A stretch of DNA of 64,000 nt from Mycobacterium sp. DL99 (GCF_004762045.1 NZ_SJOM01000007.1:5321798-5385797); one strand, 5' to 3'; positions 18,647-27,749 are shown, numbered from the stretch's first letter. Notes: generated by a model not told the origin, from the letters alone. Numbers and translations: made by a program.

Positions 18647-19501
18647 CTACTTGAGCAGTCTGGACATCCGCCGGTCGGCCAGCACCTTGCCGCCGGTCTG
18701 ACACGTCGGGCAGTACTGGAACGACTTGTCGGCGAAAGACACCTCTCGCACGGTGTCCCCGCACACCGGGCACGGCAGCCCGGTACGCGCGTGCACGCGA
18801 AGGCCAGACCGCTTCTCCCCCTTGAGCGTCGCGGCCTGTTGTCCCACCGAACGCGTCACCGCATCGGTGAGCACCGAGATCATCGCGTCGTGCAGCGCAC
18901 CGAGTTGGGCATCGGTCAGCTTGCCCGCAGTGGCGAACGGCGACAGTTTGGCCACGTGCAGGATCTCGTCGCTGTAGGCGTTGCCGATCCCGGCGATCAC
19001 CTTCTGATCGGTGATCACGGTCTTGATCCGTCCGCCCTGCCCGGCCAGCACACCCGCCAGCCCGGCTGAATCCAGCGACAGCGCATCAGGTCCCAGCGAG
19101 GCGATCTGCGGTACATCAAGGGGATCGGCGACCAGCCACACCGCCAACCGCTTCTGAGTCCCGGCCTCGGTCAGGTCAAAGCCCACGCCCTCCCCCAAAT
19201 GCACCCGCAGGGCGATCGGGCCCTTGCCGGGCTTGAGCGGCGTCGTCGCCAACTTGTCCGACCAACGCAGCCAACCCGCCCGCGACAGATGCGTGATCAG
19301 GTGCCAGGGACCGACTTCGAGACCGAGGTACTTGCCCCAGCGGTTCGCACCCGTCACGGTCTGTCCGTGCAACGCCGTCGGCGGCGGATCGAACGTCTTG
19401 AGCACCGACAACGCGGACACGTCGATCCGGGTGACCACCCGGCCCGTCGCGTTCCGGCGCAGATGATCGGCCAACGCCTCCACTTCGGGCAGTTCAGGCA
19501 T
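18647..19501 (-). CDS. Fpg/Nei family DNA glycosylase
   Basis: A 284-residue base-excision-repair glycosylase/AP lyase. It starts MPELPEVEALADHL, in which Pro2 is the catalytic nucleophile and Glu3 the general acid. The helix-two-turn-helix segment is KVIAGIGNAYSDEILH, and a C-terminal zinc finger is formed by CPVCG...CPTC. All catalytic elements look intact. I recall the corresponding M. tuberculosis gene as a shortened Fpg2; this copy appears full length. Lesion preference cannot be assigned. Confidence 0.92.
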   Translation of the reverse strand: MPELPEVEALADHLRRNATGRVVTRIDVSALSVLKTFDPPPTALHGQTVTGANRWGKYLGLEVGPWHLITHLSRAGWLRWSDKLATTPLKPGKGPIALRVHLGEGVGFDLTEAGTQKRLAVWLVADPLDVPQIASLGPDALSLDSAGLAGVLAGQGGRIKTVITDQKVIAGIGNAYSDEILHVAKLSPFATAGKLTDAQLGALHDAMISVLTDAVTRSVGQQAATLKGEKRSGLRVHARTGLPCPVCGDTVREVSFADKSFQYCPTCQTGGKVLADRRMSRLLK

Positions 19502-19541
19502 GGCTCCAGTGTGTCAGCGAAATGCCGAGCATGCTGTAGAC

Positions 19542-21305
19542 ATGTCCAACCGGCCTGCCCCCGGAGCGACCAACCCGATACGCAGCATCTTCGTGATCAA
19601 CAGCGTGCCGCGCCGGTGGCCGTTCGCTCTGCGGGCCGGAATCTGCATGGCCGTACCTGTTCTGGTGGGCTGGCTGGCCGGCGACACCACTGCCGGATTG
19701 ATCGCCACCATCGGCGGATTCACCTCGCTGTACGGCAGCGGCCGGCCCTACCTCGATCGCGGCGGATACCTGGCGGTAGTCGTGGTGTGCTTCGCCGCCG
19801 CAGTGGCACTCGGGGATTGGGCATCATCGGCGCCATGGCTGGGCGTGCTGACCGTGACGATGATCGCCGCGGTGGCCACCCTGGTCTGCCACGCCCTGAG
19901 CATCGGACCGCCCGGGGCCTACATGGTGGTGCTGGCCTGCGCGGCCGGGACCGGCACCCCGACGACTCTGCATCTCAGCCCGGGCCATCACGCCGCGCTC
20001 GTTCTGGCCGGCGGCTCGTTCGCCTGGCTGGTGCACATGTCCGGCGCACTGATCCGACCCCGCGGGCCGGAGAAGGCCGCGGTGGCTGCGGCTGCCGCCG
20101 CCGTGGCGGCCTACATCGACAACATCGAGGGTGAGCCGGCCGCCCGCGCAGCCGCCCGGCACCGGGCCGCGCTGCTGCTGCACACCGCGTGGGTCACCCT
20201 GGTCACCTATCAACCGGTGCAACCGAAACCCGACCAGACGCTGTACCGGCTGCGGGTGGTCAACCGCCGGCTGCACGTGTTGTTCGCCGAGGCCATGCGC
20301 GCCGCCGACGCCGGTGAGACGCTGGCATATGACGGCGCGGCCCTGGCCCGGCACCTGGCCACCGTGCCCGCCGATGCGGTCACCGATGAGCATGGCGCCG
20401 AAGGGATTCCGCTCGGCCGGCCAAGCGCGTTGCAACTGCTGCGGCGGGCGCTGACGCCGGGCTCGGTATCACTGCAACTGGCGCTGCGCGTGGGCATCGC
20501 GGTCGCGATCTCGGGTGTCATCGCCGTGCTGATCTCACAGGCCCTGACGATGACGCATGCCTATTGGGCGATGGCGGCCGCGGTGCTGATGCTGCATCAA
20601 GGTTTCGACTGGCAACGCACAGTGGCCCGGGGCGTGGAACGAACGCTGGGCACCTGGCTCGGCCTCGGCGTTGCCGGCGCGATCCTGGCGCTGCACCCGC
20701 AGGGTCTGTGGCTGGCACTGGTGATCGGGGCGCTGCAATTCGCCATCGAGATGTACGTGGTGCGTAACTACACCCTGGCCGTCGTGTTCATCACGCCCGC
20801 CGCACTCACCATCGCCTCGGGAGGACAGCCCGTCGACAATCTCGGCGAACTGCTGCTCACCCGCGGCAGCGACACCCTGATCGGATGCGCGGTGGCCCTG
20901 GCCGTCTACTGGGCGACCCAGCGTCTCCGCCACCCGAGGGGCCTGCGCACTGCGATCACCACCACGCTCGACGCCGTCTCCGCCACCCTGCCCCACCTGG
21001 CGGCCGACGACGCCACCTCCCCGGCGGCCCGCACCGATCGGCGCGATCTGCAATTGCGGGCCATGGAACTGTTGCCCGCCTATGACGCAAATGTCGGCGG
21101 ATCAGCAGCTCAACGCCTTGGGGCCGAACGCATGTGGCCGACGGTCGTGGCCACCGAACAACTCGCCTACCGCACACTGGCGGCTTGTTGGGGCGCCGAG
21201 CGCGACCGCGATACGGAGTCAGGCGCCGAGGCGGCCGCAGACACCGCGGCCGCGTTGAGCGAGCAGGCCGCCTCCCTACGCGAGGGCCTTGACGAACGAC
21301 AGTAG
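19542..21305 (+). CDS. FUSC-family membrane protein
   Basis: A 587-residue protein with two blocks of five to six hydrophobic helices (about residues 25-170 and 320-470) separated and followed by cytoplasmic helical regions, the layout of the fusaric-acid-resistance (FUSC/YccS-like) family. It may export aromatic or other organic acids. ATG 19542 is preferred because CATGCT lies at the leaderless -10 position; an ATG at 19500 is also in frame. It is divergent from the glycosylase and overlaps the next gene tail to tail by 30 bases. Confidence 0.8.
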   Translation: MSNRPAPGATNPIRSIFVINSVPRRWPFALRAGICMAVPVLVGWLAGDTTAGLIATIGGFTSLYGSGRPYLDRGGYLAVVVVCFAAAVALGDWASSAPWLGVLTVTMIAAVATLVCHALSIGPPGAYMVVLACAAGTGTPTTLHLSPGHHAALVLAGGSFAWLVHMSGALIRPRGPEKAAVAAAAAAVAAYIDNIEGEPAARAAARHRAALLLHTAWVTLVTYQPVQPKPDQTLYRLRVVNRRLHVLFAEAMRAADAGETLAYDGAALARHLATVPADAVTDEHGAEGIPLGRPSALQLLRRALTPGSVSLQLALRVGIAVAISGVIAVLISQALTMTHAYWAMAAAVLMLHQGFDWQRTVARGVERTLGTWLGLGVAGAILALHPQGLWLALVIGALQFAIEMYVVRNYTLAVVFITPAALTIASGGQPVDNLGELLLTRGSDTLIGCAVALAVYWATQRLRHPRGLRTAITTTLDAVSATLPHLAADDATSPAARTDRRDLQLRAMELLPAYDANVGGSAAQRLGAERMWPTVVATEQLAYRTLAACWGAERDRDTESGAEAAADTAAALSEQAASLREGLDERQ

Positions 21306-21659
21306 CCAGCTCACCAGCGACAGCACGATGGCCGCCCAGATGGCGGTCCACCAGAACTGGTCGATGTGCAGACCCCAACCTGTGGTGTTGTCGGTGATCC
21401 ACGAGGTGATCCACAGCATCAGTGCGTTGATCACGATGTGGATCAGGCCGAGCGTGAGGATGTACAGCGGGATCGACAGGATCTGGACGATCGGCTTGAT
21501 GAATGCGTTGACCAGACCGAAGATCACCGCGACGACGAAGATGATGCCGACCCTGGTGATGGTCGTGTCACCTCCGATGAAGTAGATCCCCGGCACGACG
21601 AGAGTGACCACCCAGAGCGCGAATCCGGTTATCGCGGCGCGCAGGAGAAAAGAGCTCAT
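21276..21659 (-). CDS. Small four-helix membrane protein, phage-holin-4 superfamily
   Basis: A 127-residue protein with four hydrophobic helices and the core VNAFIKPIVQILSIPLYILTLG characteristic of the widespread chromosomal phage_holin_4_2 (YvlD-like) family. Such proteins are not prophage lysis genes; function is unknown. It starts seven bases downstream of the cobF stop and so shares its transcript. Confidence 0.85.
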   Translation of the reverse strand: MSSFLLRAAITGFALWVVTLVVPGIYFIGGDTTITRVGIIFVVAVIFGLVNAFIKPIVQILSIPLYILTLGLIHIVINALMLWITSWITDNTTGWGLHIDQFWWTAIWAAIVLSLVSWLLSFVKALA

Positions 21660-21665
21660 GGCGGT

Positions 21666-22436
21666 CTAGTCTGCCGACCGCAGCAGGTACGTGTCCATGA
21701 TCCAGCCGTGGCGCGTTCTCGCTTCGGCACGCGCAGCAACGATCTCGTCGCCGATCTCACCGACCGTGCCCGCATACAGCAACTCATCGGGTGTGCCCAG
21801 ATAGGCACCCCACCAGATCCGGGTCTGCGGCGGGCACTGCTGAAACGAGCAGTCCGCGTCGAGCATCACCACGGCGCTACCGGTCAGCCCGTGCTCGCGC
21901 AACTGGCGCCCGGTGGTGATCAGCACCGGTTCGCCGACGTCGTTGAGCGGGATGCGATGCCGAGCCGTCAGGACCTGGATCGCAGTGATGCCGGGGATGA
22001 CGTCATAGGTGAACTCGACGTGCTCGCCCACCATCTCCAGGATCCGCAACGTGCTGTCGTACAGCGACGGATCCCCCCAGGCCAGAAAGGCCCCGACACC
22101 TTCGGGCCCGAGTTCGGATTCGATGGCCGCCGCCCAGATCCGGGCCCGCTCGGCATGCCAGTCCGCCACCACCTGGCGGTAGCCGGGTGCGTCGCCGGCC
22201 GCGGCGCGCGGCGGGTCGACCAATTCGACGAAGCGGTAGCCGGGCTTGCCGGGATCAGTACGGATGAAGCGATCGCAGATCAGCTTGCGCACCGCGACCA
22301 GATCGTCGGCCGCACCTCGGCGCGGCCCCTTGTCCATCGCGAAAAACACCTGCGTGTCATTGAGCGCGGAAATAGCCTGGGCCGTGACGAAGTCCGGATC
22401 ACCGGCCCCGATTCCGATGACATGGATGCGACGCAC
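21666..22436 (-). CDS. cobF: Precorrin-6A synthase (deacetylating)
   Basis: A 256-residue SAM-dependent methyltransferase of the cobalamin tetrapyrrole-methylase fold. It begins MRRIHVIGIGAGDPDFVT, and ALNDTQVFFAMDKG, AFLAWGDPSLYDSTLRIL and YDVIPGITAIQVL match CobF. It methylates precorrin-5 at C1 with loss of acetate in aerobic B12 synthesis. From memory, the M. tuberculosis complex has lost cobF, so its presence fits an environmental mycobacterium. It stands apart from other cob genes here. Confidence 0.9.
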   Translation of the reverse strand: MRRIHVIGIGAGDPDFVTAQAISALNDTQVFFAMDKGPRRGAADDLVAVRKLICDRFIRTDPGKPGYRFVELVDPPRAAAGDAPGYRQVVADWHAERARIWAAAIESELGPEGVGAFLAWGDPSLYDSTLRILEMVGEHVEFTYDVIPGITAIQVLTARHRIPLNDVGEPVLITTGRQLREHGLTGSAVVMLDADCSFQQCPPQTRIWWGAYLGTPDELLYAGTVGEIGDEIVAARAEARTRHGWIMDTYLLRSAD

Positions 22437-22492
22437 TGTCGAAGGTTAACCGAACCGAAACCAGGTACCCCAAGTATCCGGTACCCGGGGTA

Positions 22493-22522
22493 TTGACATC
22501 ACGCATTGTCGGTACCTACCGT
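22493..22522 (+). promoter_or_regulatory. SigA-like promoter for the diiron oxygenase gene
   Basis: A perfect -35 TTGACA (22493-22498), an 18-base spacer and -10 TACCGT (22517-22522). It lies 37 bases ahead of the GTG, leaving room for the AAGGGA ribosome-binding site. Three GGTACC palindromes (22464, 22480, 22511) flank and overlap it. Confidence 0.6.
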
Positions 22523-22559
22523 CAGGAAGAGGGGACCACAAACGAAGGGAACGTCAACG

Positions 22560-23840
22560 GTGACAACTTCGGCCAGACCCGGCGGAGGCTCGACCAACGC
22601 CGCGCGGCGGGATGCATTTTCCGAACGCCTGCTCAAGGGTTCGGTACGCAAGTCGTATGCGCCCGTGGTGGACATCGACTGGCACGCGCCGCTGGATCCG
22701 GACAAGTTCTTCCTACCGCCGAGGATCGTGTCGCTATACGGAACCCCGTTGTGGGACAGCATGTCCCGCGAGGAGCAGATCGAGCTGTCACGCCAGGAGC
22801 TGGCCAACACCCTCTCGGCGGGCATCTGGTTCGAGAACATCCTCAACCAGTCGCTGCTGCGCAAGATGATGCACCAGGACCCCACCTCGAACTCCACGCA
22901 CTACGAACTCACCGAACTCGGCGACGAGACCCGCCACATGGTGATGTTCGGCAAGGCCATCGACAGGATCGGCGCGAAGCCGGTGCGCCCGCGGCTGTAC
23001 CAGCGGATGATCATCAACTCGCTGCCGTTCTTCTTCCGCGGCTCGGTGCTGTGGGTGGCCGCGTTGGTCGGTGAGGAGATCTTCGATTCGCTGCAGCGGC
23101 AGATGATGGACGACCCCGACCTGCAGCCGATGGTGCAGCGCCTCATGCGTATTCACGTCACCGAGGAGGCCCGCCACATCCAGTTCGCCCGTGACGGCCT
23201 GCGTCAGCGCACGCCGTCGATGCGCTGGTACAAGCGGGTGTGGGTAGCCAACCTCAACGGTGTCGGCGGGTTCTTCTTCCGCTACCTGTTCACCAACAAG
23301 ATCCAGTACGCGCGCGTCGGCCTGGACGCCCGCGCCGCGCGCCGGATGGCCCGGGCCAGCGCCCACCGTCACGAGGTGCAGATCTCCGGATTCGCCCCGC
23401 TGGCAGCCTTCCTCGAAGAGGTCGGACTGATGGGCCGCATCGGACGGCGCATGTGGCGGCGCTCCGGTTTCCTGCCGGCGAAGACACCATCGCGCCTCAC
23501 CGCGGCCGCGGTATCTGCCGCGAGTTCCGACGCCGGCGCCACCGACGAGGTGTACGACGGATTCGCCGTCCTCGACACCGGTGACGGCGATCGCCGGGTA
23601 CACGTGCGGCTGGCCGGTCACCTCGATCCGATCGACGGCAAGTACCACTGGCGCGGAACGATTCTCGATGCGCCCAGCACCGTGGCCGCCGGGGCGGTGC
23701 GGCTGAGCATCGGCACCCGTACCGTCGACGCCCGCATCACCGAGCGCACCTCGCAAGGCACGCACTCGGTCTCCGGGATCGGTGAACCGCCCTTCGATCT
23801 AGACTCCGCCGACGGGCCCGAAGTCAGCGCCGCCGGCTGA
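22560..23840 (+). CDS. AurF-like diiron oxygenase
   Basis: A 426-residue protein. The iron ligand pattern of the p-aminobenzoate N-oxygenase (AurF) family is visible: E in GIWFENIL, ExxH in DETRHMVMF, E in VGEEIFDSL, H in MRIHVT and ExxH in EEARHIQF. The last about 110 residues form a separate beta-rich segment (DEVYDGFAVLDTGDGDRRVHV...) of DUF4873-like style. It probably oxygenates an amine or related small molecule. GTG 22560 with AAGGGA nine bases upstream is preferred over 22506, which overlaps the promoter. Confidence 0.82.
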   Translation: MTTSARPGGGSTNAARRDAFSERLLKGSVRKSYAPVVDIDWHAPLDPDKFFLPPRIVSLYGTPLWDSMSREEQIELSRQELANTLSAGIWFENILNQSLLRKMMHQDPTSNSTHYELTELGDETRHMVMFGKAIDRIGAKPVRPRLYQRMIINSLPFFFRGSVLWVAALVGEEIFDSLQRQMMDDPDLQPMVQRLMRIHVTEEARHIQFARDGLRQRTPSMRWYKRVWVANLNGVGGFFFRYLFTNKIQYARVGLDARAARRMARASAHRHEVQISGFAPLAAFLEEVGLMGRIGRRMWRRSGFLPAKTPSRLTAAAVSAASSDAGATDEVYDGFAVLDTGDGDRRVHVRLAGHLDPIDGKYHWRGTILDAPSTVAAGAVRLSIGTRTVDARITERTSQGTHSVSGIGEPPFDLDSADGPEVSAAG

Positions 23841-25017
23841 ACAGCGAGCGGCCAAGCAACCCGGTCGCGAACAGCGCCCCGCCGATCCCCGAGATCAGCA
23901 GCGGCATTTGGCCGGGCTGACCTGGAACAGCAGTCCAGAGCAGCCCGGCCCATATCCCAGCGCCGAGCACGGCGAATCCACTGAGGCCCTGGAAGACTCC
24001 CTGCGCACTGCCCTGCAGGTCGGAACCGACCAGCGAGGACACCCAGGCCTTGCTGACCCCATCGGTGCAGCCCGTGAACAGGCCGTAGGCCCCGATCAAC
24101 AGCCAGGCGAGCAACGGATCGGTGGTCAACCCCAGCCCGACGTAGCCGATCGCGAAGAACACCAGGCCGATACCGAACACCGGCAACCGGCCGATCCGGT
24201 CAGCCAGCAACCCGGCCGGGAAACTGGACATGGCGTAGACCGCGTTGTAGGTGACGTAGGCCAGGATCACCTCGACCACCGAGAAGCCGATCTCGTTGAG
24301 CCGCAACAACAACAGTGCATCAGGGAAATTCACCAGACCGAACGCCACCAGCACGGCCGTCACCCGCCAGTACTGCCCGGGCAGTTCCCGCACTCGGGCG
24401 AACACCGGCTGACGCTCTCTGACGGGCTGGAACTTCTCAGCGCGTTTCGCTGTGCCCTTTTCCGAGACCAGGAACACCAGCGCCACGCTGAGCACCGCGG
24501 GCACCACAGCCACCCACAGCAGTGGCGCGATCTGGTGGTCGAGCAGTTCATAGCCGGCCAAACCCAACAGTGGACCGACCACCGCGCCAAAAGTGTCCAT
24601 GGCACGGTGGAATCCGAAAACCCGGCCGCGGGCGGCGGCGTCGGTGTCGGCGATCAGCAGGGCGTCACGTGGCGCGCCGCGGATGCCCTTGCCCAACCGG
24701 TCCACCACGCGACCCGCGAGCACGCCGGGCCACCCACCGGCGGCCGCGACCATGACCTTGCCCAGTGCCGCCATGCCGTAGCCGGTGGCGATCAAGGGCC
24801 GCTTGGAGAATCGGTCGCCGAGCGGGCCAGCGGCCAGCTTGGTCATCGCCGCCGCGCCCTCAGCGGCGCCCTCGACCGCGCCGACCACGGCGGGTGGGGC
24901 ACCGAGCACAGCCGTCAGATAGATCGGCAGCAGCGGATAGAGAAGTTCACTCGCGGTGTCCTGTAGGAAGGACACCGCAGACAGCACCCGGACGTTGCGC
25001 GTCAGCCAGGCAGGCAC
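23824..25017 (-). CDS. MFS transporter
   Basis: A 397-residue, twelve-helix major facilitator protein. LGDRFSKRPLIATGYG is the loop 2-3 MFS motif and RVVDRLGKGIRGAPRDALL the loop 4-5 motif, like the permeases found in many actinobacteria; substrate unknown. GTG 25017 (VPAWLTRNVRVLSAVSFLQD) was chosen because it begins just before helix 1 and leaves the promoter free. ATG 25089/25080 would run into the divergent gene and its KstR box. It overlaps the AurF-like gene tail to tail by 17 bases. Confidence 0.8.
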   Translation of the reverse strand: MPAWLTRNVRVLSAVSFLQDTASELLYPLLPIYLTAVLGAPPAVVGAVEGAAEGAAAMTKLAAGPLGDRFSKRPLIATGYGMAALGKVMVAAAGGWPGVLAGRVVDRLGKGIRGAPRDALLIADTDAAARGRVFGFHRAMDTFGAVVGPLLGLAGYELLDHQIAPLLWVAVVPAVLSVALVFLVSEKGTAKRAEKFQPVRERQPVFARVRELPGQYWRVTAVLVAFGLVNFPDALLLLRLNEIGFSVVEVILAYVTYNAVYAMSSFPAGLLADRIGRLPVFGIGLVFFAIGYVGLGLTTDPLLAWLLIGAYGLFTGCTDGVSKAWVSSLVGSDLQGSAQGVFQGLSGFAVLGAGIWAGLLWTAVPGQPGQMPLLISGIGGALFATGLLGRSLFSRRR

Positions 25018-25053
25018 TCGGTCATCATGCCTGCCCGATCGCCCCCATAGAAC

Positions 25054-25067
25054 TAGAACACGTTCTA
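25054..25067. promoter_or_regulatory. KstR box in front of the F420-dependent oxidoreductase
   Basis: TAGAACACGTTCTA fits the published KstR consensus TNNAACNNGTTNNA at every fixed position, and the arms extend to CTAGAAC/GTTCTAG. A -10 box TAGTGT (25066-25071) overlaps its right end and the ATG follows at 25079, so KstR binding would block this promoter. KstR represses cholesterol-catabolism genes. Confidence 0.75.
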
Positions 25068-25078
25068 GTGTGTACGGC

Positions 25079-25942
25079 ATGCGGTTCACCTACGCCGAAG
25101 CCATGACCGATCCCACCTACTACATCCCGCTCGCCCAGGCGGCCGAGGCGGCCGGTTATCACGCCATGACGATCGCCGACAGCGTCGCCTACCCCTTCGA
25201 ATCCGATTCGAAGTACCCCTACACCCCGGACGGCAACCGCGAGTTCCTCGACGGTAAGGCATTCGTCGAGGCCTTCGTGATGGCCTCAGCCCTGTGTGCG
25301 GTGACCACCACGCTCAAGTTCAACTTCTTCGTGCTCAAGCTGCCGATCCGTCCGCCCGCTCTGGTGGCCAAGCAGGTCGGCTCGCTCAACGCGCTGTTCG
25401 ACAACCGGCTGGGGCTCGGGGTCGGCACCAGCCCGTGGCCCGAGGACTACGAGTTGATGGGCGTTCCGTTCGCGCGGCGCGGTAAGCGCATGGACGAGTG
25501 CATCGACATCATCCGCGGCCTGACCAGCGGTGACTATTTCGAGTACCACGGCGAGTTCTACGACATCCCCAAGACCAAGATGACCCCGGCGCCGTCGAAG
25601 CCGGTGTCCATCCTCGTCGGCGGGCACGCCGAAGCCGCCCTGCGCCGCGCGGCCCGCAACGACGGCTGGATGCACGGCGGCGGCACCGACGACCTCGACG
25701 TCCTCCTCAAGCGCCTCAAGGAGATCAGGGCGGAGGAGGGCCAGACCGGGCCGTTTGAGATCCACGTGATCTCGGCCGACGCGTACACGCCCGACGGCAT
25801 CAAGCGACTTGAGGACAAGGGCGTCACCGATGTGATCGTGGGCTTCCGCCTGCCCTACGTCATGGGCGAGGACCCCGAGCCGCTGGATCGCAAGATCCGC
25901 CACCTGGAGAAGTTCGCCGAGAACGTCATCGCCAAGGTCTAG
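25079..25942 (+). CDS. LLM-class F420-dependent oxidoreductase
   Basis: A 287-residue TIM-barrel protein of the luciferase-like flavin/F420 superfamily. MRFTYAEAMTDP opens the first strand; FNFFVLKLPIRPPALVAKQVGSL, RLGLGVGTSPWPEDYELMG and RRGKRMDECIDIIRGL are the usual conserved blocks. It should use reduced F420 to reduce or oxidise a small organic substrate. The ATG at 25079 is directly after a KstR box and -10 box, so the mRNA is probably leaderless and under cholesterol control. Confidence 0.88.
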   Translation: MRFTYAEAMTDPTYYIPLAQAAEAAGYHAMTIADSVAYPFESDSKYPYTPDGNREFLDGKAFVEAFVMASALCAVTTTLKFNFFVLKLPIRPPALVAKQVGSLNALFDNRLGLGVGTSPWPEDYELMGVPFARRGKRMDECIDIIRGLTSGDYFEYHGEFYDIPKTKMTPAPSKPVSILVGGHAEAALRRAARNDGWMHGGGTDDLDVLLKRLKEIRAEEGQTGPFEIHVISADAYTPDGIKRLEDKGVTDVIVGFRLPYVMGEDPEPLDRKIRHLEKFAENVIAKV

Positions 25943-25956
25943 CCCCGCTCGCGGGG
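25943..25956 (+). terminator. Weak GC hairpin after the F420 oxidoreductase
   Basis: CCCCG-CTCG-CGGGG forms a 5-bp GC stem right after the stop codon, with no T-tract. It may be an intrinsic terminator of the kind common in mycobacteria. Confidence 0.35.
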
Positions 25957-25971
25957 GACTCCCTGCGCCGA

Positions 25972-26022
25972 TTTCTACGCCTGAGTTGTGTCCGGCGCCG
26001 ACCGACAACCCAGGTGTAGAAA
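25972..26022. repeat. 51-bp intergenic palindrome
   Basis: Left arm TTTCTACGCCTGAGTTGT and right arm ACAACCCAGGTGTAGAAA pair at 16 of 18 positions around a GC-rich loop. It lies between two same-strand genes and is different in sequence from the palindrome at 17757-17814. Confidence 0.65.
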
Positions 26023-26159
26023 ACGGGGGCCCGTCGATCCACGGTTTGAGGGAACACTCCCCGCCCCGTTAGCGTTGCACCCGCCGTTCTCGCCCAACGC
26101 TGCCCGAGAGCTCAGTCCGGCCACCCCGGAACAACTCAGAACACTCGGAAAGCCTGCGA

Positions 26160-27371
26160 ATGACGACCTCTCTCGAACGCCCGCGTGCCGTTGTCGCACC
26201 TGACCCCACGGTGCGCTCGCTGGCGGTGTTCGCCCTGGCCCTCGGCGGCTTCGGTATCGGCACCACCGAATTCGTCGCGATGGGGCTGCTGCCCGACATC
26301 GCGACCGGCTTCGGCATCAGCGAGCCCACTGCCGGCCACGTCATCTCCGCCTACGCGCTGGGCGTGGTGATCGGCGCGCCCGTCATCGCCGCACTCACCG
26401 CGCGCTGGCCGCGCAAGGCCCTGCTGCTCACGCTGATGGCGGTCTTCACCCTCGGCAACGTGGCCAGCATGCTGGCACCGACCTACCCGACCCTGGTCAT
26501 CGCCCGGTTCGTCGCCGGCCTGCCACACGGCGCGTTCTTCGGGATCGCCGCGCTGGCCGCCGCCCATCTGATGGGTCCGCAGAACCGGGCCAAGGCCGTC
26601 GCCTATGTGCTGTGCGGCCTGACCGTCGCGACCGTGCTGGGCGTTCCGCTGGCCTCCTGGCTCGGCCAGGCCTTCGGTTGGCGGAGCGCGTTCGGTCTGG
26701 TGGTGGGCGTCGGCCTGATCACGTTGGCCGCCCAGTGGCGGTGGCTGCCCAAGCAGCTGCGGTCCATGCACGTCACCAGCCCGCTGACGGAACTCGGTGC
26801 GCTGCGCCGGCCCCAGGTGTGGCTGGCGGTGCTGGTCGGCATGATCGGCTTCGGCGGCATGTTCGCGGTGTACACCTACATCAGCACCACGATGACCGAT
26901 GTGACCGGCCTACCCCGGTCCATGGTTCCGGTGGCCCTCATGGTGTTCGGCCTCGGCATGGTCGTCGGCAACCTGATCGGCGGCCGGTTCGCCGACACCT
27001 CGGTGATCCGCGCGCTGTACCTGTCCCTGGGCTCCCTGGCGGTGCTGCTGGCCGCGTTCTCGCTGGGGTCGCACAGCCCGTGGACCGCCCTGCCTCTGCT
27101 GTTCGGCGTCGGCGCGGCCGGGTCGGCCGTCGGTCCGGCGTTGCAGACCCGCCTGATGGATGTCGCCCACGACGCCCAGACCCTGGCCGCCGCGCTCAAC
27201 CACTCCGCGCTCAACATCGGCAATGCCACGGGCGCCTGGGTGGGTGGCCTGGTGATCGCGGCCGGCCTCGGTTACACCGCGCCGGCCGCGGCCGGCGCAC
27301 TGCTGGCCGTCGGTGGGCTGCTGGTCTTCACCGTGTCGGTGGCGCTAGAACGACGGACCGCCATCCGGTGA
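26160..27371 (+). CDS. MFS drug/arabinose-efflux type transporter (DHA1)
   Basis: A 403-residue, twelve-helix transporter. TTEFVAMGLLPDIATGFGIS, the loop 2-3 motif and GLPHGAFFGIAALAAAHLM are typical of the AraJ/Cmx chloramphenicol-efflux branch. GGAAAG lies ten bases before the ATG. It probably exports a small hydrophobic compound or sugar. It overlaps the end of the convergent DUF5709 gene by 27 bases. Confidence 0.88.
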   Translation: MTTSLERPRAVVAPDPTVRSLAVFALALGGFGIGTTEFVAMGLLPDIATGFGISEPTAGHVISAYALGVVIGAPVIAALTARWPRKALLLTLMAVFTLGNVASMLAPTYPTLVIARFVAGLPHGAFFGIAALAAAHLMGPQNRAKAVAYVLCGLTVATVLGVPLASWLGQAFGWRSAFGLVVGVGLITLAAQWRWLPKQLRSMHVTSPLTELGALRRPQVWLAVLVGMIGFGGMFAVYTYISTTMTDVTGLPRSMVPVALMVFGLGMVVGNLIGGRFADTSVIRALYLSLGSLAVLLAAFSLGSHSPWTALPLLFGVGAAGSAVGPALQTRLMDVAHDAQTLAAALNHSALNIGNATGAWVGGLVIAAGLGYTAPAAAGALLAVGGLLVFTVSVALERRTAIR

Positions 27372-27749
27372 CGACGGCGGGATGATGTGGACGGCGGCTT
27401 CTTCAGCTGAGGCCGCACCACCGTCGATGCCGACATCGGTCCCGAGCAGCTCTGCCTCTTCGTCCACGCCGAAGCCCGCATTGGGGGCCACCAACCGGCC
27501 CGACCGCCGGTCTCCGACCTCGTCATCGCCGCCCTGCTCGTCGAGATAGTCGCGATTGTCGAGCTGCATCGCGGGATCAGGTTCTTCCTCGGCCAGCAGC
27601 TCATCGAGGGTCTCGTGGTCCCGTGGTTCCCGCCACCGATCCGGCGGCGAGTAGCCCTCGTCGAGCAAGTCGTCGACACCCCGATCGATGAGGGCGTCCT
27701 CCTGAGTCAACTGGTCGTCGTCATCGACGCTGTACCCGTCACTACTCAT
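27345..27749 (-). CDS. DUF5709 family acidic protein
   Basis: A 134-residue, strongly acidic cytoplasmic protein without hydrophobic segments. DQLTQEDALIDRGVDDLLDEGYSPPDRW and the C-terminal AEEAAVHII identify the actinobacterial DUF5709 family, whose function is unknown. It overlaps the MFS gene tail to tail. Confidence 0.8.
   Translation of the reverse strand: MSSDGYSVDDDDQLTQEDALIDRGVDDLLDEGYSPPDRWREPRDHETLDELLAEEEPDPAMQLDNRDYLDEQGGDDEVGDRRSGRLVAPNAGFGVDEEAELLGTDVGIDGGAASAEEAAVHIIPPSSPDGGPSF

Noticed and set aside
21276-21659. Prophage lysis cassette suggested by the holin-like protein.
   Set aside because: The phage_holin_4_2 family is chromosomal and widespread; no endolysin or other phage gene is near.
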